Part shown: in pieces, positions 1 to 8,965 of the stretch
Layout: every line of letters begins with the position of its first letter
Numbering within the stretch: the stretch's first letter is position 1
Source: an uncultured Lachnospiraceae bacterium
Lineage (GTDB): Bacteria > Bacillota > Clostridia > Lachnospirales > Lachnospiraceae
DNA length: 64,000 nucleotides
NCBI GenBank assembly: GCA_902775485.1
Contig: CACYMJ010000001.1
Span: forward strand, 91,323-155,322
Direction of reading: 5' to 3'
Notes under the pieces: generated by a model
Told to the model about the DNA's origin: nothing
The model's input: only the letters and a program-made list of their open reading frames with translations
Databases searched by the model: none
Position numbers and translations under genes: made by a program

Positions 1-643
1 TTGCGGCCTTAAGACCTTCACCCTTTGTAAGAGCAAGATACGCAAGCTTAACCCTGTCATAATTGTTATCCCTGTCCATAGCATAATATCTGCCGGTAAC
101 GGATGCGATCTCACCTATGCCTATCTGACGCATCTTACTCTGAAGCTGTCTGATATAATCGATACCCGATGTGGGAGGCGTATCTCTTCCGTCAAGGAAA
201 CAATGTATATAAACTTTACGCAGATCATTCCGCTTTGCAAGTTCAAGCAGTCCGAACAGGTGTGTTATATGGCTGTGGACTCCGCCGTCACTTAAAAGTC
301 CGTAAAGATGAAGTGCGGAATCATTCTCCTTACAGTTATTGATGGCACGCAGAAGATTTTTGTTTTGGAAAAAATCCCCGTCCTCAATCTCTTTGGTTAT
401 CCTTGTCAACTCCTGATAGACGATCCTTCCGGCACCCATATTAAGATGTCCAACTTCGGAATTTCCCATCTGACCGTCAGGCAGTCCAACTGCCATTCCG
501 CTGGCAAGTCCCCTGACACAGGGGTATTCCTTCATCAGTTTATCGATGACAGGCTTTTTTGCAAGCTTTACGGCATTTCCTTCTTTTTCCTCGTTGATCC
601 CGAACCCGTCAAGGATCATAAGAACAGTAGGTTTCTTACTCAT
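1..643 (-). CDS. gpmI: 2,3-bisphosphoglycerate-independent phosphoglycerate mutase, N-terminal part (cut by window edge)
   Basis: Glycolytic enzyme interconverting 3- and 2-phosphoglycerate in the cytoplasm, using two Mn ions and a phosphoserine intermediate. About 214 N-terminal residues are present; the rest lies beyond base 1. The translation opens [15 protein letters not shown], which carries the first metal-binding Asp, and contains [17 protein letters not shown] with the catalytic Ser. The segment SDGGVHSH and FLDGRDTPP also match the family. It is the last visible gene of a minus-strand run, 18 bases after the PilZ gene. Family assignment is very secure; nothing can be said about the C-terminal half. 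Confidence 0.95.
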   Translation of the reverse strand, partial: MSKKPTVLMILDGFGINEEKEGNAVKLAKKPVIDKLMKEYPCVRGLASGMAVGLPDGQMGNSEVGHLNMGAGRIVYQELTRITKEIEDGDFFQNKNLLRAINNCKENDSALHLYGLLSDGGVHSHITHLFGLLELAKRNDLRKVYIHCFLDGRDTPPTSGIDYIRQLQSKMRQIGIGEIASVTGRYYAMDRDNNYDRVKLAYLALTKGEGLKAA

Positions 644-661
644 AATAACTCCTCATTCTGA

Positions 662-1003
662 TCATTCTTCGTTTGCTGCTTCGAAAAGCTCATGTATATT
701 GAATCTTGTTGTATCATTTCCGGGCATTCCGATGAAATTGGCACCGTATACATTTGTATCATCCCTGCTGTTATCGAATCTTACGATATCGATGAGAGCG
801 TCAACGGTATCCCCGGTCCATATCTTTAACTGAACTTTATATACCGAATTCATTTCAAGCAACTCTTTACAAGAAAAACCCATTCCGGTTCCCGAAACAT
901 CAAGGACATTAATAGGTACAAGACGGTTTTTGGATCCGTCAACTCTTTCCATGGCCAGTGTTGCTTCAAGAACGAATCTTCTGCTTTTTCTCTTCTCCTG
1001 CAT
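662..1003 (-). CDS. PilZ-domain protein, putative c-di-GMP receptor
   Basis: Single-domain PilZ protein of 113 residues. PilZ domains bind cyclic di-GMP through an N-terminal Arg-rich motif and a D/NxSxxG motif. Both are visible: KRKSRRF near residues 4-10 and DVSGTGMG near residues 38-45. The ATG at 1003 is preferred over the GTG at 1015 because GAGGTGG sits five bases upstream of it. No output domain is fused, so it presumably acts by binding a partner. It lies between queA and gpmI, a housekeeping context that does not reveal the target. The window also encodes an HD-domain response regulator and chemotaxis proteins, which fits a motile, c-di-GMP-using cell. Confidence 0.8.
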   Translation of the reverse strand: MQEKRKSRRFVLEATLAMERVDGSKNRLVPINVLDVSGTGMGFSCKELLEMNSVYKVQLKIWTGDTVDALIDIVRFDNSRDDTNVYGANFIGMPGNDTTRFNIHELFEAANEE

Positions 1004-1063
1004 AATCCACCTCACTAATAAATGATAGCCAACCCAATACCCAACACATGATAATACAAAAAA

Positions 1064-2119
1064 TCATTTAAGACAAGTTATCTGTTGCCCTTTGGGAAGA
1101 ATGAACATCGCATCTCCAAACGAGAAAAAGCGATATCTCTTTTCGATTGCCTCGGCGTAGGCGGCCATTATATTCTCCCTGCCTGCAAGTGCCGATACAA
1201 GCATCAGTAAAGTACTTTCCGGAAGGTGAAAATTGGTTATAAGACCGTCAAGCACTTTAAAAGAATATCCCGGATATATAAATATGTCTGTCTCACCGCA
1301 TCCGGCAGATACCTTTCCATCGGATGATGCTGCACTTTCTATACATCTGCAGCTCGTTGTACCTACACATATGACTCTGTTTTTGTTCCTTTTTGCATCG
1401 TTGATCATCATAGCCGCATCATCGCTTATGCTGTACCACTCACTGTGCATATGATGATCGCTTATATCTTCGGCTTTGACGGGTCTGAACGTGCCGAGCC
1501 CGACGTGAAGTGTCACGAAACACAATCTGACGCCGCGATCTTTAAGCTCATTTAACAGATTGTCCGTAAAATGAAGGCCTGCAGTCGGCGCAGCGGCACT
1601 TCCTTCATATCTGGCATATACCGTCTGATACCTGCCGGGATCATCAAGTTTATGCGTGATGTAAGGCGGCAGCGGCATCTGACCGAGCCTGTCAAGTATT
1701 TCCTCGAATATACCGTCAAACTCAAATCTTACCAGTCTGTTTCCGTCACTGAGACAGTCTGTGATCTCACACCGCAGCTCCCCGTTTCCGAATACGACCC
1801 TTGCACCTGTACGCAGCTTTTTTCCGGGCTTTACCAGCGTCTCCCACACATTGTCCCCTCTTCTTCGAAGAAGAAACACTTCTGCTGCGGCATTGGTATC
1901 TTCCTTTACACCCAGAAGTCTTGCGGGAATGACTCTTGTATCATTTAATACAAGGCAGTCTCCGGGAAGAAGATATCTTCCGATATCCGAAAACACCGTA
2001 TGTTCTGTTTTCCCGCCGCTTTGCTCCATTACCAGAAGTCTTGATGATGAGCGGTCCGCAAGAGGGTCCTGAGCGATCAGTTCCTGCGGAAGATCATAAT
2101 AAAAATCGGATGTTTTCAT
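1064..2119 (-). CDS. queA: tRNA preQ1-34 S-adenosylmethionine ribosyltransferase-isomerase
   Basis: QueA transfers and isomerises the ribose of S-adenosylmethionine onto preQ1 at the wobble position of GUN-anticodon tRNAs, giving epoxyqueuosine. The 351-residue product has the usual length. Family blocks include the N-terminal [34 protein letters not shown] and [17 protein letters not shown]. It starts two bases after pheT, so the two are surely co-transcribed. Other queuosine genes are absent from the window; the neighbouring pheST suggests a loose translation cluster. Confidence 0.96.
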   Translation of the reverse strand: MKTSDFYYDLPQELIAQDPLADRSSSRLLVMEQSGGKTEHTVFSDIGRYLLPGDCLVLNDTRVIPARLLGVKEDTNAAAEVFLLRRRGDNVWETLVKPGKKLRTGARVVFGNGELRCEITDCLSDGNRLVRFEFDGIFEEILDRLGQMPLPPYITHKLDDPGRYQTVYARYEGSAAAPTAGLHFTDNLLNELKDRGVRLCFVTLHVGLGTFRPVKAEDISDHHMHSEWYSISDDAAMMINDAKRNKNRVICVGTTSCRCIESAASSDGKVSAGCGETDIFIYPGYSFKVLDGLITNFHLPESTLLMLVSALAGRENIMAAYAEAIEKRYRFFSFGDAMFILPKGQQITCLK

Positions 2120-2121
2120 TT

Positions 2122-4488
2122 TCAGGATCTCAGTGTGATATTCTTGGCCGAGAGCTTTTCGACGATACCGTCGATACGTTTCTGAACTTCTTCTCCGGTC
2201 AGTGTTCTGTCATCGAGTCCGAATGAAAATCTGATCGTTATGCTCTTTGTATCTACAGTGTCGTATATATCGATAACACTCGTTTTTGTAAGCTCGGGAA
2301 TATCTTTTTTGTCCCAGCAGTTTTCAATATCCTCAAATCTGACGCCCTCAGGAATGATCAGTGACAGATCGTAATCAACATCGGGGAATCGTGAAGGCTC
2401 AGCAAAATCAAGCTCATTTGCGCTTATATCGTCAAATATATCCATATCTGTCTCTATGCAGACTATGGAACAGTTCTTGGCGATCATCTTAAGCGTTGAA
2501 GGATGAACAGTGCCTATCGTTCCGAAGCATACACCCTCACAGTAAAGATCCGAAGTATTCTTCGGATGTTCCCATGCATGGACACATTCTCTCTTTTTGT
2601 ATTTGACCTTTGAATGCTTTATCTCCGATACAAGAGTATTTACGATATCAACTCCCTCCATGTAGAGGTTCTTTTCACTTTTCTCTTTAGAGTAAAGAGT
2701 GATACACAGCATCCTTCTCTCGTTTGCCGTATTATCCGGATTAGTTCCCTTCACTGCCCTTCCTATCTCAAATACGCCGAAAGTATCATCAAATGTCCTG
2801 TTTTTATATACAAGCGGAAGGAAGCTTTGTATAAGGCTTGTACGCAGTATTCCCTGTTCCTGTTCTTCAGACGATCCGAGCAGTCTTACATTATCCTCGG
2901 GAGAAAGCCCGATATCCCTCAGTTCATCGGGATCACACCATATCCTCGTGTGTACCTCATGAAGATGATATCTTTTTACAAGAGTATCCTTTATCAGATT
3001 TTCGTTAACCTTTCTTACGGTAGGACGCACCGGCAGGAGCGGTTCATATGTCGTTGTTATGTCAAAGTTGTCATACCCGTATATACGTGTGATCTCTTCA
3101 ACTATATCCGCCTGCATGCTTACATCCTTTGTCGCACGATATGACGGAACCTTCACCTCAAAATCATCACCGTTTCGTTTGACGGCAAATCCGAGGGATG
3201 ACAGCGTCGACTCTATCCTGTCGGACGAAATATCGATACCCGTATATCTGTCAACGAACTTCTTGTTAAAAGGTACGGTTATCTCGGGATATTTCTTCAC
3301 GTATACATCGGCAATGGCTGATACGCATTTTGCACCGGGATCTTCATCAAACAGCAGTTTCAGAAATCTTTTGACCGCCGTAAGAGTCATCTCGGGATCA
3401 AGTGTCTTCTCATATCTTGCTGATGCATCCGTACGAAGTCCCATCCTTCCCGCACTTTTTCTCACACATACGCCGTCAAAGTTGGCACTTTCAAGAACCA
3501 GTGTTTTGGTATCATCAGTTATCTCACTGTCCAGTCCTCCCATGATACCGGCGATAGCAACAGGTGTTTTATCATCATATATCATCAGAGTCTCGGGTGT
3601 TATCTGTCTTTCATTTCCGTCCAACGTCTTAAATGTAAAATTCTCAGACGGAGTGTCCACTACGATCTTTTTGATCTTGTCTCCGTCAAAAGCATGCATG
3701 GGCTGTCCCAGTTCCAGCATGATGTAATTTGTTATGTCGGCAAGAAGATTGATCGCACGTGATCCGCAGTAATAAAGCCTTACCTGCATCTCATTGCTTG
3801 AAACATGTTTTGTTATGTTCTCAACCCTGACAGATGTGTACCTGAAGCAAAGATCCTTGTTGACTATATCAACATCTACGGTATCACTTCCCTTATAATC
3901 ATTCTCGGCTACGGGAAGATCCTTAAGTTCCCTTCCGCAAAGAGCAGCAAATTCTCTTGCTATTCCGTAATGTCCCCACAGATCCGGTCTGTTTGTAAGC
4001 GATTTGTTGTCAACTTCAAAAACGACATCATCGATCGGGTAGATGCTCTTGATATCAGTTCCGTTTTTGAGCGAAGCATCCAGTTCGAGGATTCCGGAAT
4101 GATCGTCACTTATACCGATCTCTTTACCGCTGCAGCACATACCGAAAGATTCGATCCCGCGAAGTTTTGCACTTTTGATCTTCATACCGCAAACACTGCC
4201 TCCGCACCTGGCAAAAGCGGTCTTTATACCTGCTCTGGCATTTGGTGCGCCGCAGACGACATCGTATACCTTATCCCCGGCATCCACCTTTAAAACGTGC
4301 AGATGATCCGAATCCGGATGGTCCTCGCATGAGATTATCTCTCCTACAACAACATCCTTAATATCCTCTCCCTTGTGTTCTACTCCTTCCACCTCTGCCG
4401 TTGAAAGAGTGAACCGGCTTATCAGTTTATCGATATCCTCACCTGACAGATCCACAAAATCATTTATCCAATTCATTGAAACGAACAT
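2122..4488 (-). CDS. pheT: Phenylalanyl-tRNA synthetase beta subunit
   Basis: Beta chain of the alpha2-beta2 PheRS. The 788-residue product shows the expected order: an N-terminal EMAP/tRNA-binding fold (about residues 40-150, including VVVGEI and VCGAPN), the B3/B4 editing region, the B5 domain and a C-terminal anticodon-binding FDX-ACB domain with [18 protein letters not shown] precedes the chosen ATG. It lies 18 bases after pheS and two bases before queA. Length and domain content are normal. No T-box leader, the common control element for this operon in Firmicutes, was recognised upstream. Confidence 0.97.
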   Translation of the reverse strand: MFVSMNWINDFVDLSGEDIDKLISRFTLSTAEVEGVEHKGEDIKDVVVGEIISCEDHPDSDHLHVLKVDAGDKVYDVVCGAPNARAGIKTAFARCGGSVCGMKIKSAKLRGIESFGMCCSGKEIGISDDHSGILELDASLKNGTDIKSIYPIDDVVFEVDNKSLTNRPDLWGHYGIAREFAALCGRELKDLPVAENDYKGSDTVDVDIVNKDLCFRYTSVRVENITKHVSSNEMQVRLYYCGSRAINLLADITNYIMLELGQPMHAFDGDKIKKIVVDTPSENFTFKTLDGNERQITPETLMIYDDKTPVAIAGIMGGLDSEITDDTKTLVLESANFDGVCVRKSAGRMGLRTDASARYEKTLDPEMTLTAVKRFLKLLFDEDPGAKCVSAIADVYVKKYPEITVPFNKKFVDRYTGIDISSDRIESTLSSLGFAVKRNGDDFEVKVPSYRATKDVSMQADIVEEITRIYGYDNFDITTTYEPLLPVRPTVRKVNENLIKDTLVKRYHLHEVHTRIWCDPDELRDIGLSPEDNVRLLGSSEEQEQGILRTSLIQSFLPLVYKNRTFDDTFGVFEIGRAVKGTNPDNTANERRMLCITLYSKEKSEKNLYMEGVDIVNTLVSEIKHSKVKYKKRECVHAWEHPKNTSDLYCEGVCFGTIGTVHPSTLKMIAKNCSIVCIETDMDIFDDISANELDFAEPSRFPDVDYDLSLIIPEGVRFEDIENCWDKKDIPELTKTSVIDIYDTVDTKSITIRFSFGLDDRTLTGEEVQKRIDGIVEKLSAKNITLRS

Positions 4489-4506
4489 GATATATCCTCC
4501 CCTGCG

Positions 4507-5571
4507 TTATTTCGATACGAACTGTGACAGCGCATTTAAGTCGCCTTCGTTAAAAGTACGTATATCCTTGACGCCGTATTTCATCATTGCAAGTCTTGTA
4601 AGACCCAGACCGAAGGCAAATCCCGTATACTCATACGGATCATCTTCGGTATTTATCCCGCCGTATTTGAGCACATTCGGATGTATCATTCCACAGGGGC
4701 AAAGTTCAAGCCAGCCCGAGTTCTTACAGGAAGAGCATCCGCTTCCGCCGCATATAAGGCATTGTATGTCAAGTTCAAATCCCGGTTCGACAAAAGGGAA
4801 GAAGCCGGGACGAAGCCTTACCGTCACATCTCTTTCAAAAACCTCGGAAAGCATGGTCTTCATGAAATAGATAAGGTTACTTATCGAAATATCCTTGTCG
4901 ATCATAATTCCTTCCATCTGGAAAAATGTATTCTCATGGCATGCATCTATATCTTCATTTCTGAAACATCTGCCCGGGAACACGGCTCTGATCGGTCTTC
5001 CCTTTTCCTTCAGCAGCGGTCCGTATTTGTGCATTATCGAATTCTGTGCGGCCGAGGTATGACTCTTTAAGAGCTGGTTAGGTGTTGTCAGATAGTATGT
5101 GTCCTGCATATCCCTTGCCGGATGAAAAGGCGGAATGTTAAGTGCCTCAAAGCAATGATAGTCGTCAACTATCTCACTGTAATCCTCAACATCAAATCCC
5201 ATAGACCTGAAAACGTCTTCAAGTTCCCGCTGGACGAGTGTTATCGGATGGTATGATCCTCGTCTGATGTTTCGCGGAAGAGATTCATCGTAACTTTCCG
5301 TTGAATTGATCAGGCACTCTTCTTCTATCTTTTTAATCTCCTCAAGTTTAGCATCAAATCGTGCACTGATCTCCTGTTTAAAAGAGTTTATAAGGGCACC
5401 TGCTTCACGCTTCTGTTCATTGGGGATCTTTGACAGTTCCTGCATCAACTGCGAAACACTTCCCTTTTTGCTCAAAAAAGCAAGTCTGAGTTCTTCAAGC
5501 GAACTCTGATCCTTAACCTCTGAAAGTTCTTTTGTAAATCTCTCCTTAAGACTGTTGATACGATCTTTCAT
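4507..5571 (-). CDS. pheS: Phenylalanyl-tRNA synthetase alpha subunit
   Basis: Catalytic chain of PheRS that activates Phe and charges tRNA-Phe. The product has an N-terminal coiled-coil arm, class II motif 2 (CFRNEDIDACHENTFFQMEG) and motif 3 near the C-terminus (GFAFGLGLTRLAMM). A Cys-rich segment (CLICGGSGCSSC, then CPCGMIHPNVL) occurs in many bacterial PheS. The ATG at 5571 is chosen because AGGAAAGG precedes it and family members begin MKDRI; this start lies inside the end of yihY, overlapping it by 26 bases, which suggests translational coupling. Confidence 0.97.
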   Translation of the reverse strand: MKDRINSLKERFTKELSEVKDQSSLEELRLAFLSKKGSVSQLMQELSKIPNEQKREAGALINSFKQEISARFDAKLEEIKKIEEECLINSTESYDESLPRNIRRGSYHPITLVQRELEDVFRSMGFDVEDYSEIVDDYHCFEALNIPPFHPARDMQDTYYLTTPNQLLKSHTSAAQNSIMHKYGPLLKEKGRPIRAVFPGRCFRNEDIDACHENTFFQMEGIMIDKDISISNLIYFMKTMLSEVFERDVTVRLRPGFFPFVEPGFELDIQCLICGGSGCSSCKNSGWLELCPCGMIHPNVLKYGGINTEDDPYEYTGFAFGLGLTRLAMMKYGVKDIRTFNEGDLNALSQFVSK

Positions 5572-6412
5572 TATCTTTACCTTTCCTGGAAGCCATGATC
5601 TCATTCAGTAAAGCTCCCATAAACATGATATACATACCGCAGTACAGCCATATTCCCAATACCAGGATAACGGCAAAGCTGCCGTACATGCTGTACCCGT
5701 TAAATGTCGACAGATAAAACGAAAACAGTTTCGTAAATAATATCCATAAAAGTGAGGCCAAGCAGGCACCCGGCAAACAACCGATGATATGCAGCTTTTT
5801 TGACGGAAGGATACGAAAAAAAAGCAGGAAGATTATCATCAGTACAAAAAACATTATAATATTCTTCATCTCGATAAGATTTAGGATATTCTGCGGAATA
5901 TCAATGTATTTTCTTACGATACCGGTGATGGTATTTCCGAAAACGGATATCACGAGCATCAGGATCATACCGAGCATCAGAAGAAGCGTAAATATTGCAC
6001 TTCTTGTCCGAACATAAAGGTAATTGCGCGCCTCCCTTACACCGGCGATCTCATTCAGTCCCTTTGTGATCCCAACGATCCCCTTTGCTGATGCCCATAT
6101 CGCGGCTGTTATCGAAAGAGACAGAATCCCTATACCCCTTTGGTACAGCTCGTCTATGACATATACCAGCAGACCGTTTATATTCATCGGAAGTATCTCA
6201 TTTGCAAATCCAAGAAGATCATCCTTGGAAAACGGCAGATACTTTACGGTCGACAGCAATATAAGCGAATAAGGTATGAACGACATAAAAATATAAAATG
6301 CCGCACAGGCCGAATAAGTGTCTATCCTTTTATCGCCCACAAGTGCAAGCAAACCCGAAAGATTCCTGAAACCTGCGGATCCTTTTATCTTATCTCTTAT
6401 TCTTACGAACAT
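5546..6412 (-). CDS. YihY/BrkB-family inner-membrane protein
   Basis: Integral membrane protein of 288 residues with about six hydrophobic segments (roughly residues 40-58, 95-115, 135-160, 180-200, 210-230 and 245-265). It carries the family hallmark AAFYIFMSFIPY near residue 38 and a second conserved stretch near SMYGSFAVILVLGIWLY. The family was formerly misnamed ribonuclease BN; its function is not settled. It is the first gene of the run yihY-pheS-pheT-queA and its end overlaps pheS by 26 bases. It begins only 38 bases after the terminator of the upstream RNA gene, so its own promoter must be close to or within that terminator region, or rely on read-through. Confidence 0.85.
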   Translation of the reverse strand: MFVRIRDKIKGSAGFRNLSGLLALVGDKRIDTYSACAAFYIFMSFIPYSLILLSTVKYLPFSKDDLLGFANEILPMNINGLLVYVIDELYQRGIGILSLSITAAIWASAKGIVGITKGLNEIAGVREARNYLYVRTRSAIFTLLLMLGMILMLVISVFGNTITGIVRKYIDIPQNILNLIEMKNIIMFFVLMIIFLLFFRILPSKKLHIIGCLPGACLASLLWILFTKLFSFYLSTFNGYSMYGSFAVILVLGIWLYCGMYIMFMGALLNEIMASRKGKDNERSYQQS

Positions 6413-6450
6413 AAAAGCACCAACTTATGAATAATAGCATAAATACAGGG

Positions 6451-6487
6451 AAAAAACAAAAAAAGATTCTATAGAAACTATAGAATC
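6451..6487 (-). terminator. Rho-independent terminator of the RNA gene
   Basis: Perfect 10-bp stem GATTCTATAG/CTATAGAATC with a three-base loop (6465-6487), followed on the minus strand by a T-rich tract at 6451-6464. It ends the structured RNA gene and lies immediately before yihY. Confidence 0.9.
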
Positions 6488-6666
6488 CTTCCCCGAAATG
6501 CCGATTCCTGTATTTTGACTCCTAGCATATCTGCCAGGTGGGTAACCGCAGCCGAATCTTCTGCCTTCCACCGAAATGAGGCCTGACATCCAACCGGCAA
6601 TATAGGAATCCCGTTTAAAGTGATGTAGGTTCAAAATTACAAGAATTTGTTCGTACATTTCAGGTT
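6488..6666 (-). ncRNA. ssrS: Structured small RNA gene, probably 6S RNA
   Basis: The 317-base gap between the aminomutase and yihY holds no convincing protein gene. On the minus strand there is a consensus promoter, a roughly 180-base body and a strong terminator. The body can close with a long-range helix: GATTCCTATATT near 6598-6609 pairs with AATACAGGAATC near 6501-6513 with a single mismatch. Inside lie GGTTGGATGTCAGGCCTC and GCGGTTACCCACCTGGCAG, giving an enclosed rod-like fold with internal loops. Size, own promoter, closing helix and terminator fit 6S RNA, which binds sigma-70 RNA polymerase in stationary phase. T-box, cobalamin, FMN, SRP, tmRNA and RNase P signatures were not seen. 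The RNA nature is likely; the 6S label is from memory of the family and less certain. Confidence 0.6.
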
Positions 6667-6672
6667 GATACA

Positions 6673-6701
6673 ATTATACAATATGCCCGCAAATTATACA
6701 A
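6673..6701 (-). promoter_or_regulatory. Sigma-70 promoter of the RNA gene, overlapped by a palindrome
   Basis: Minus-strand -10 TATAAT (6673-6678) and -35 TTGTAT (6696-6701) are separated by 17 bases. The -35 lies in the perfect palindrome TTATACAA-GATG-TTGTATAA at 6694-6713, which could be an operator or a weak hairpin after the aminomutase gene. Confidence 0.75.
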
Positions 6702-6729
6702 GATGTTGTATAAACTTTACGAACCATTG

Positions 6730-7953
6730 TCAGTATATTATCTCGACTTCACGGTCTTCCCATGTATGAAGAACAATATGTTCCTCATCGCTTTCAATAA
6801 TATAATTCGGTAAAAGAGGTATCTTTCCGAGACCTCCGGGAGCATTTAAGATATACTGCGGTATGGCAAGTCCGGATGTATGCCCGCGCAGATATTTCAT
6901 GATCTTTAAACCTTCTTCAACCGTTATCTCAAAATGTCTTGTTCCCATAACCTGCTTCGGATGGAATATGTAATAAGGTCTCACCCTTGCCTTTAACAGT
7001 CCTTCATTGAGCAGCTGGACTATGTATTTATCATTATTGATACCTTTTAAGAATACCATCTGGTTACCCATCGGTATACCTGCATCAACTATACGTTCGC
7101 AGGCGGCAACGGCATCCTTTGTCAGTTCACCGGGATGATTGAACTGTACGTTCATAAACAAAGGATGATATTTTTTGAGCATATCACACAGCTCTTTTGT
7201 GATCCTCTGAGGCATCGTAACGGGAAGGCGCGATCCTATCCTGATTATCTCAACATGCGGTATCTGTCGTACACGGCTTATGATCTTTTCAAGCATCTCA
7301 TCCGGAAGCATGAGCGGATCGCCTCCCGTAATAAGAACATCCCTGATCTCCCGGGTGTTCCTGATATATTCGATGGCTGCCTCTATGTTCTCCTCGGATT
7401 CGATACGGTCGCTCTCCCCTATACGTCTTCTTCTCTGACAGTGTCTGCAGAACATGGCGCAGGAACTTGTGACGTTTATGATAAGCCTGTTTGGATATCT
7501 TCTTGTAATGCATGGCGCCGGATTCGTGTATTCCTCACTCATCGGATCAAGTTCACCGCTCGTGTCGTTTTCGGCAGCGGTCGGAAGCGCCATCATGTTT
7601 ATGGGATACGACATATCCTCATAGTCCATAAGCGAAAGATAATACGGTGTTGTTGCCCATCTGTATTTTTTTGAAATCTCCTCGAACATTTTATACTGTT
7701 CATCGGAAAGCTTTATGAACTTTGATAAAAGTGAGACAGAACTGATCCTGTTATGCAACTGCCAGTGCCAGTCATTCCAATCGTTCTCATCGGCCCCGAA
7801 ATAATCCATCAGTTCTTCCTTGTGCTTGGAGGATAAAACATCCCTGATCTCCGAAGTCTTTCTTAAGAATTCATCCTTAAACGCAAGAAAATCCTCAATC
7901 TCTTCATTCAGTTTTGAAGCTCTCTCAAGCGAGATCCTTCTTTTTTCATCCAT
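6730..7953 (-). CDS. eam: Glutamate 2,3-aminomutase (KamA-family radical SAM/PLP enzyme)
   Basis: A 407-residue relative of lysine 2,3-aminomutase. The radical SAM cluster motif is CAMFCRHC (Cys165, 169, 172), and Lys377 in GGLGKIP is the PLP lysine. In lysine enzymes two Asp residues (293 and 330 in the C. subterminale enzyme) bind the substrate side chain. Here these positions are Lys333 (in YYIFHPK) and Asn370 (in ILNAPGG), the pair reported for glutamate 2,3-aminomutase of C. difficile. The likely reaction is therefore L-glutamate to beta-glutamate, a compatible solute in some anaerobes. It follows the dlt-like SGNH gene by 11 bases, at the end of the tyrS operon. KamA with lysine specificity is unlikely given both substitutions. 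Confidence 0.82.
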   Translation of the reverse strand: MDEKRRISLERASKLNEEIEDFLAFKDEFLRKTSEIRDVLSSKHKEELMDYFGADENDWNDWHWQLHNRISSVSLLSKFIKLSDEQYKMFEEISKKYRWATTPYYLSLMDYEDMSYPINMMALPTAAENDTSGELDPMSEEYTNPAPCITRRYPNRLIINVTSSCAMFCRHCQRRRRIGESDRIESEENIEAAIEYIRNTREIRDVLITGGDPLMLPDEMLEKIISRVRQIPHVEIIRIGSRLPVTMPQRITKELCDMLKKYHPLFMNVQFNHPGELTKDAVAACERIVDAGIPMGNQMVFLKGINNDKYIVQLLNEGLLKARVRPYYIFHPKQVMGTRHFEITVEEGLKIMKYLRGHTSGLAIPQYILNAPGGLGKIPLLPNYIIESDEEHIVLHTWEDREVEIIY

Positions 7954-7964
7954 GGTGCTTCCTC

Positions 7965-8963
7965 TTATCTGTTTAATATCTTCTCCCAGCGTCTTACATA
8001 TCCGGGATCATTTCTTCTGTCGGTTATCTCATAATCTTTTTTCAGCTCATGAGCCAGATACCCTGAAAACTTAATGGCTCCCGATGTGTTCAGATGCGAA
8101 CCCTCATCCGGAGTATCGGTCGAATAATCCAGACCTATATCATCGTTATACATATCAAAGTTTATATACTTTATCCCGTATCTGTCTGCGATCGCCCTTA
8201 TATCCTCATCAAGGGAGTCTGTCCAGTTCGATGAATGCGCCGGCGTTTTCATGAGCATTATCCCGATCCCGTTATCCTGACACAGTTTGATCGTTTTTTC
8301 AATATACAATACATTCTTCGGGGATAATCTCCTTTCATCCTCGGAATAAACCAGATCGGCGTCTTCTGCGGCTTTTATATTCTTATCATCAATAAAACCG
8401 TTTTGGGTGACTGCTCCGAAGTACCAGGCATACCTTATATCATCCCATGTCAGTTCCTTCCATCTCGTATGGAATCGGAAAAGAGGGATTATGTATTCCA
8501 TCAGTTTTTCATCCTCTCCCATAGATGCAAGTGCACACTTGATCTTTGAAGGTGACATTCGCATTCCGTCGACGGATTTTCTCGTACTTGGTTCCTCGAC
8601 AAAATCATCATCGTATTTGGCAAATGTCATATCAAGACATACAAGTTCGGGCTTATGGCATCTTATGGCATCCTCTATCATATAATATGATATCCATACG
8701 GGCTGGGATGCATTGGCGCGTACATATGACGAGATGCCTTCCTTCTCCCATAATACGGCAGGGGAAATGTCTGAATATACCGTTGACGATCCGGCAAATA
8801 TAACATCCGTATAATTTGAGAACGGGTAATACTCTGCACTGATCCTCCCGTCCCTGTTCTCATTTATGTATTTCGGCATAAATATCCTGTTGAGCGTTAC
8901 GACAAGAAATACTATCAGAACGACCTTTAATATAACTGTAATGACCTTTACTGTTTTCTTCAT
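7965..8963 (-). CDS. DltD-like SGNH protein, membrane-anchored
   Basis: A 332-residue protein with one N-terminal membrane segment (about residues 6-28) and an extracytoplasmic SGNH-hydrolase-like domain. FAGSSTVYSD near residue 57 supplies the nucleophile-type Ser, and DEGSHLNTSG near residue 285 supplies the Asp and His. DltD and AlgJ/AlgX relatives work with MBOAT proteins in transferring acyl or aminoacyl groups to envelope polymers. It begins two bases after the MBOAT gene and completes the set adenylation enzyme-carrier-MBOAT-SGNH. GGAGCG precedes the ATG. The polymer modified cannot be told from sequence. Confidence 0.75.
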   Translation of the reverse strand: MKKTVKVITVILKVVLIVFLVVTLNRIFMPKYINENRDGRISAEYYPFSNYTDVIFAGSSTVYSDISPAVLWEKEGISSYVRANASQPVWISYYMIEDAIRCHKPELVCLDMTFAKYDDDFVEEPSTRKSVDGMRMSPSKIKCALASMGEDEKLMEYIIPLFRFHTRWKELTWDDIRYAWYFGAVTQNGFIDDKNIKAAEDADLVYSEDERRLSPKNVLYIEKTIKLCQDNGIGIMLMKTPAHSSNWTDSLDEDIRAIADRYGIKYINFDMYNDDIGLDYSTDTPDEGSHLNTSGAIKFSGYLAHELKKDYEITDRRNDPGYVRRWEKILNR

Positions 8964-8965
8964 AT

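Noticed and set aside
6488-6666. T-box or other riboswitch controlling yihY-pheST
   Set aside because: No T-box core (GGGTGGNACCGCG-like) or known riboswitch core was found, and the strong terminator has no competing antiterminator that I can see.
6425-6673. An 82-residue open frame across the RNA gene, minus strand
   Set aside because: Its start lies at the transcription start, its composition is not protein-like and it runs through the terminator stem; the RNA gene explains the region better.
6730-7953. Lysine 2,3-aminomutase or EpmB annotation
   Set aside because: Both lysine-binding Asp residues are replaced, and the protein has the full-length PLP form with the glutamate-type pair; EpmB is shorter.
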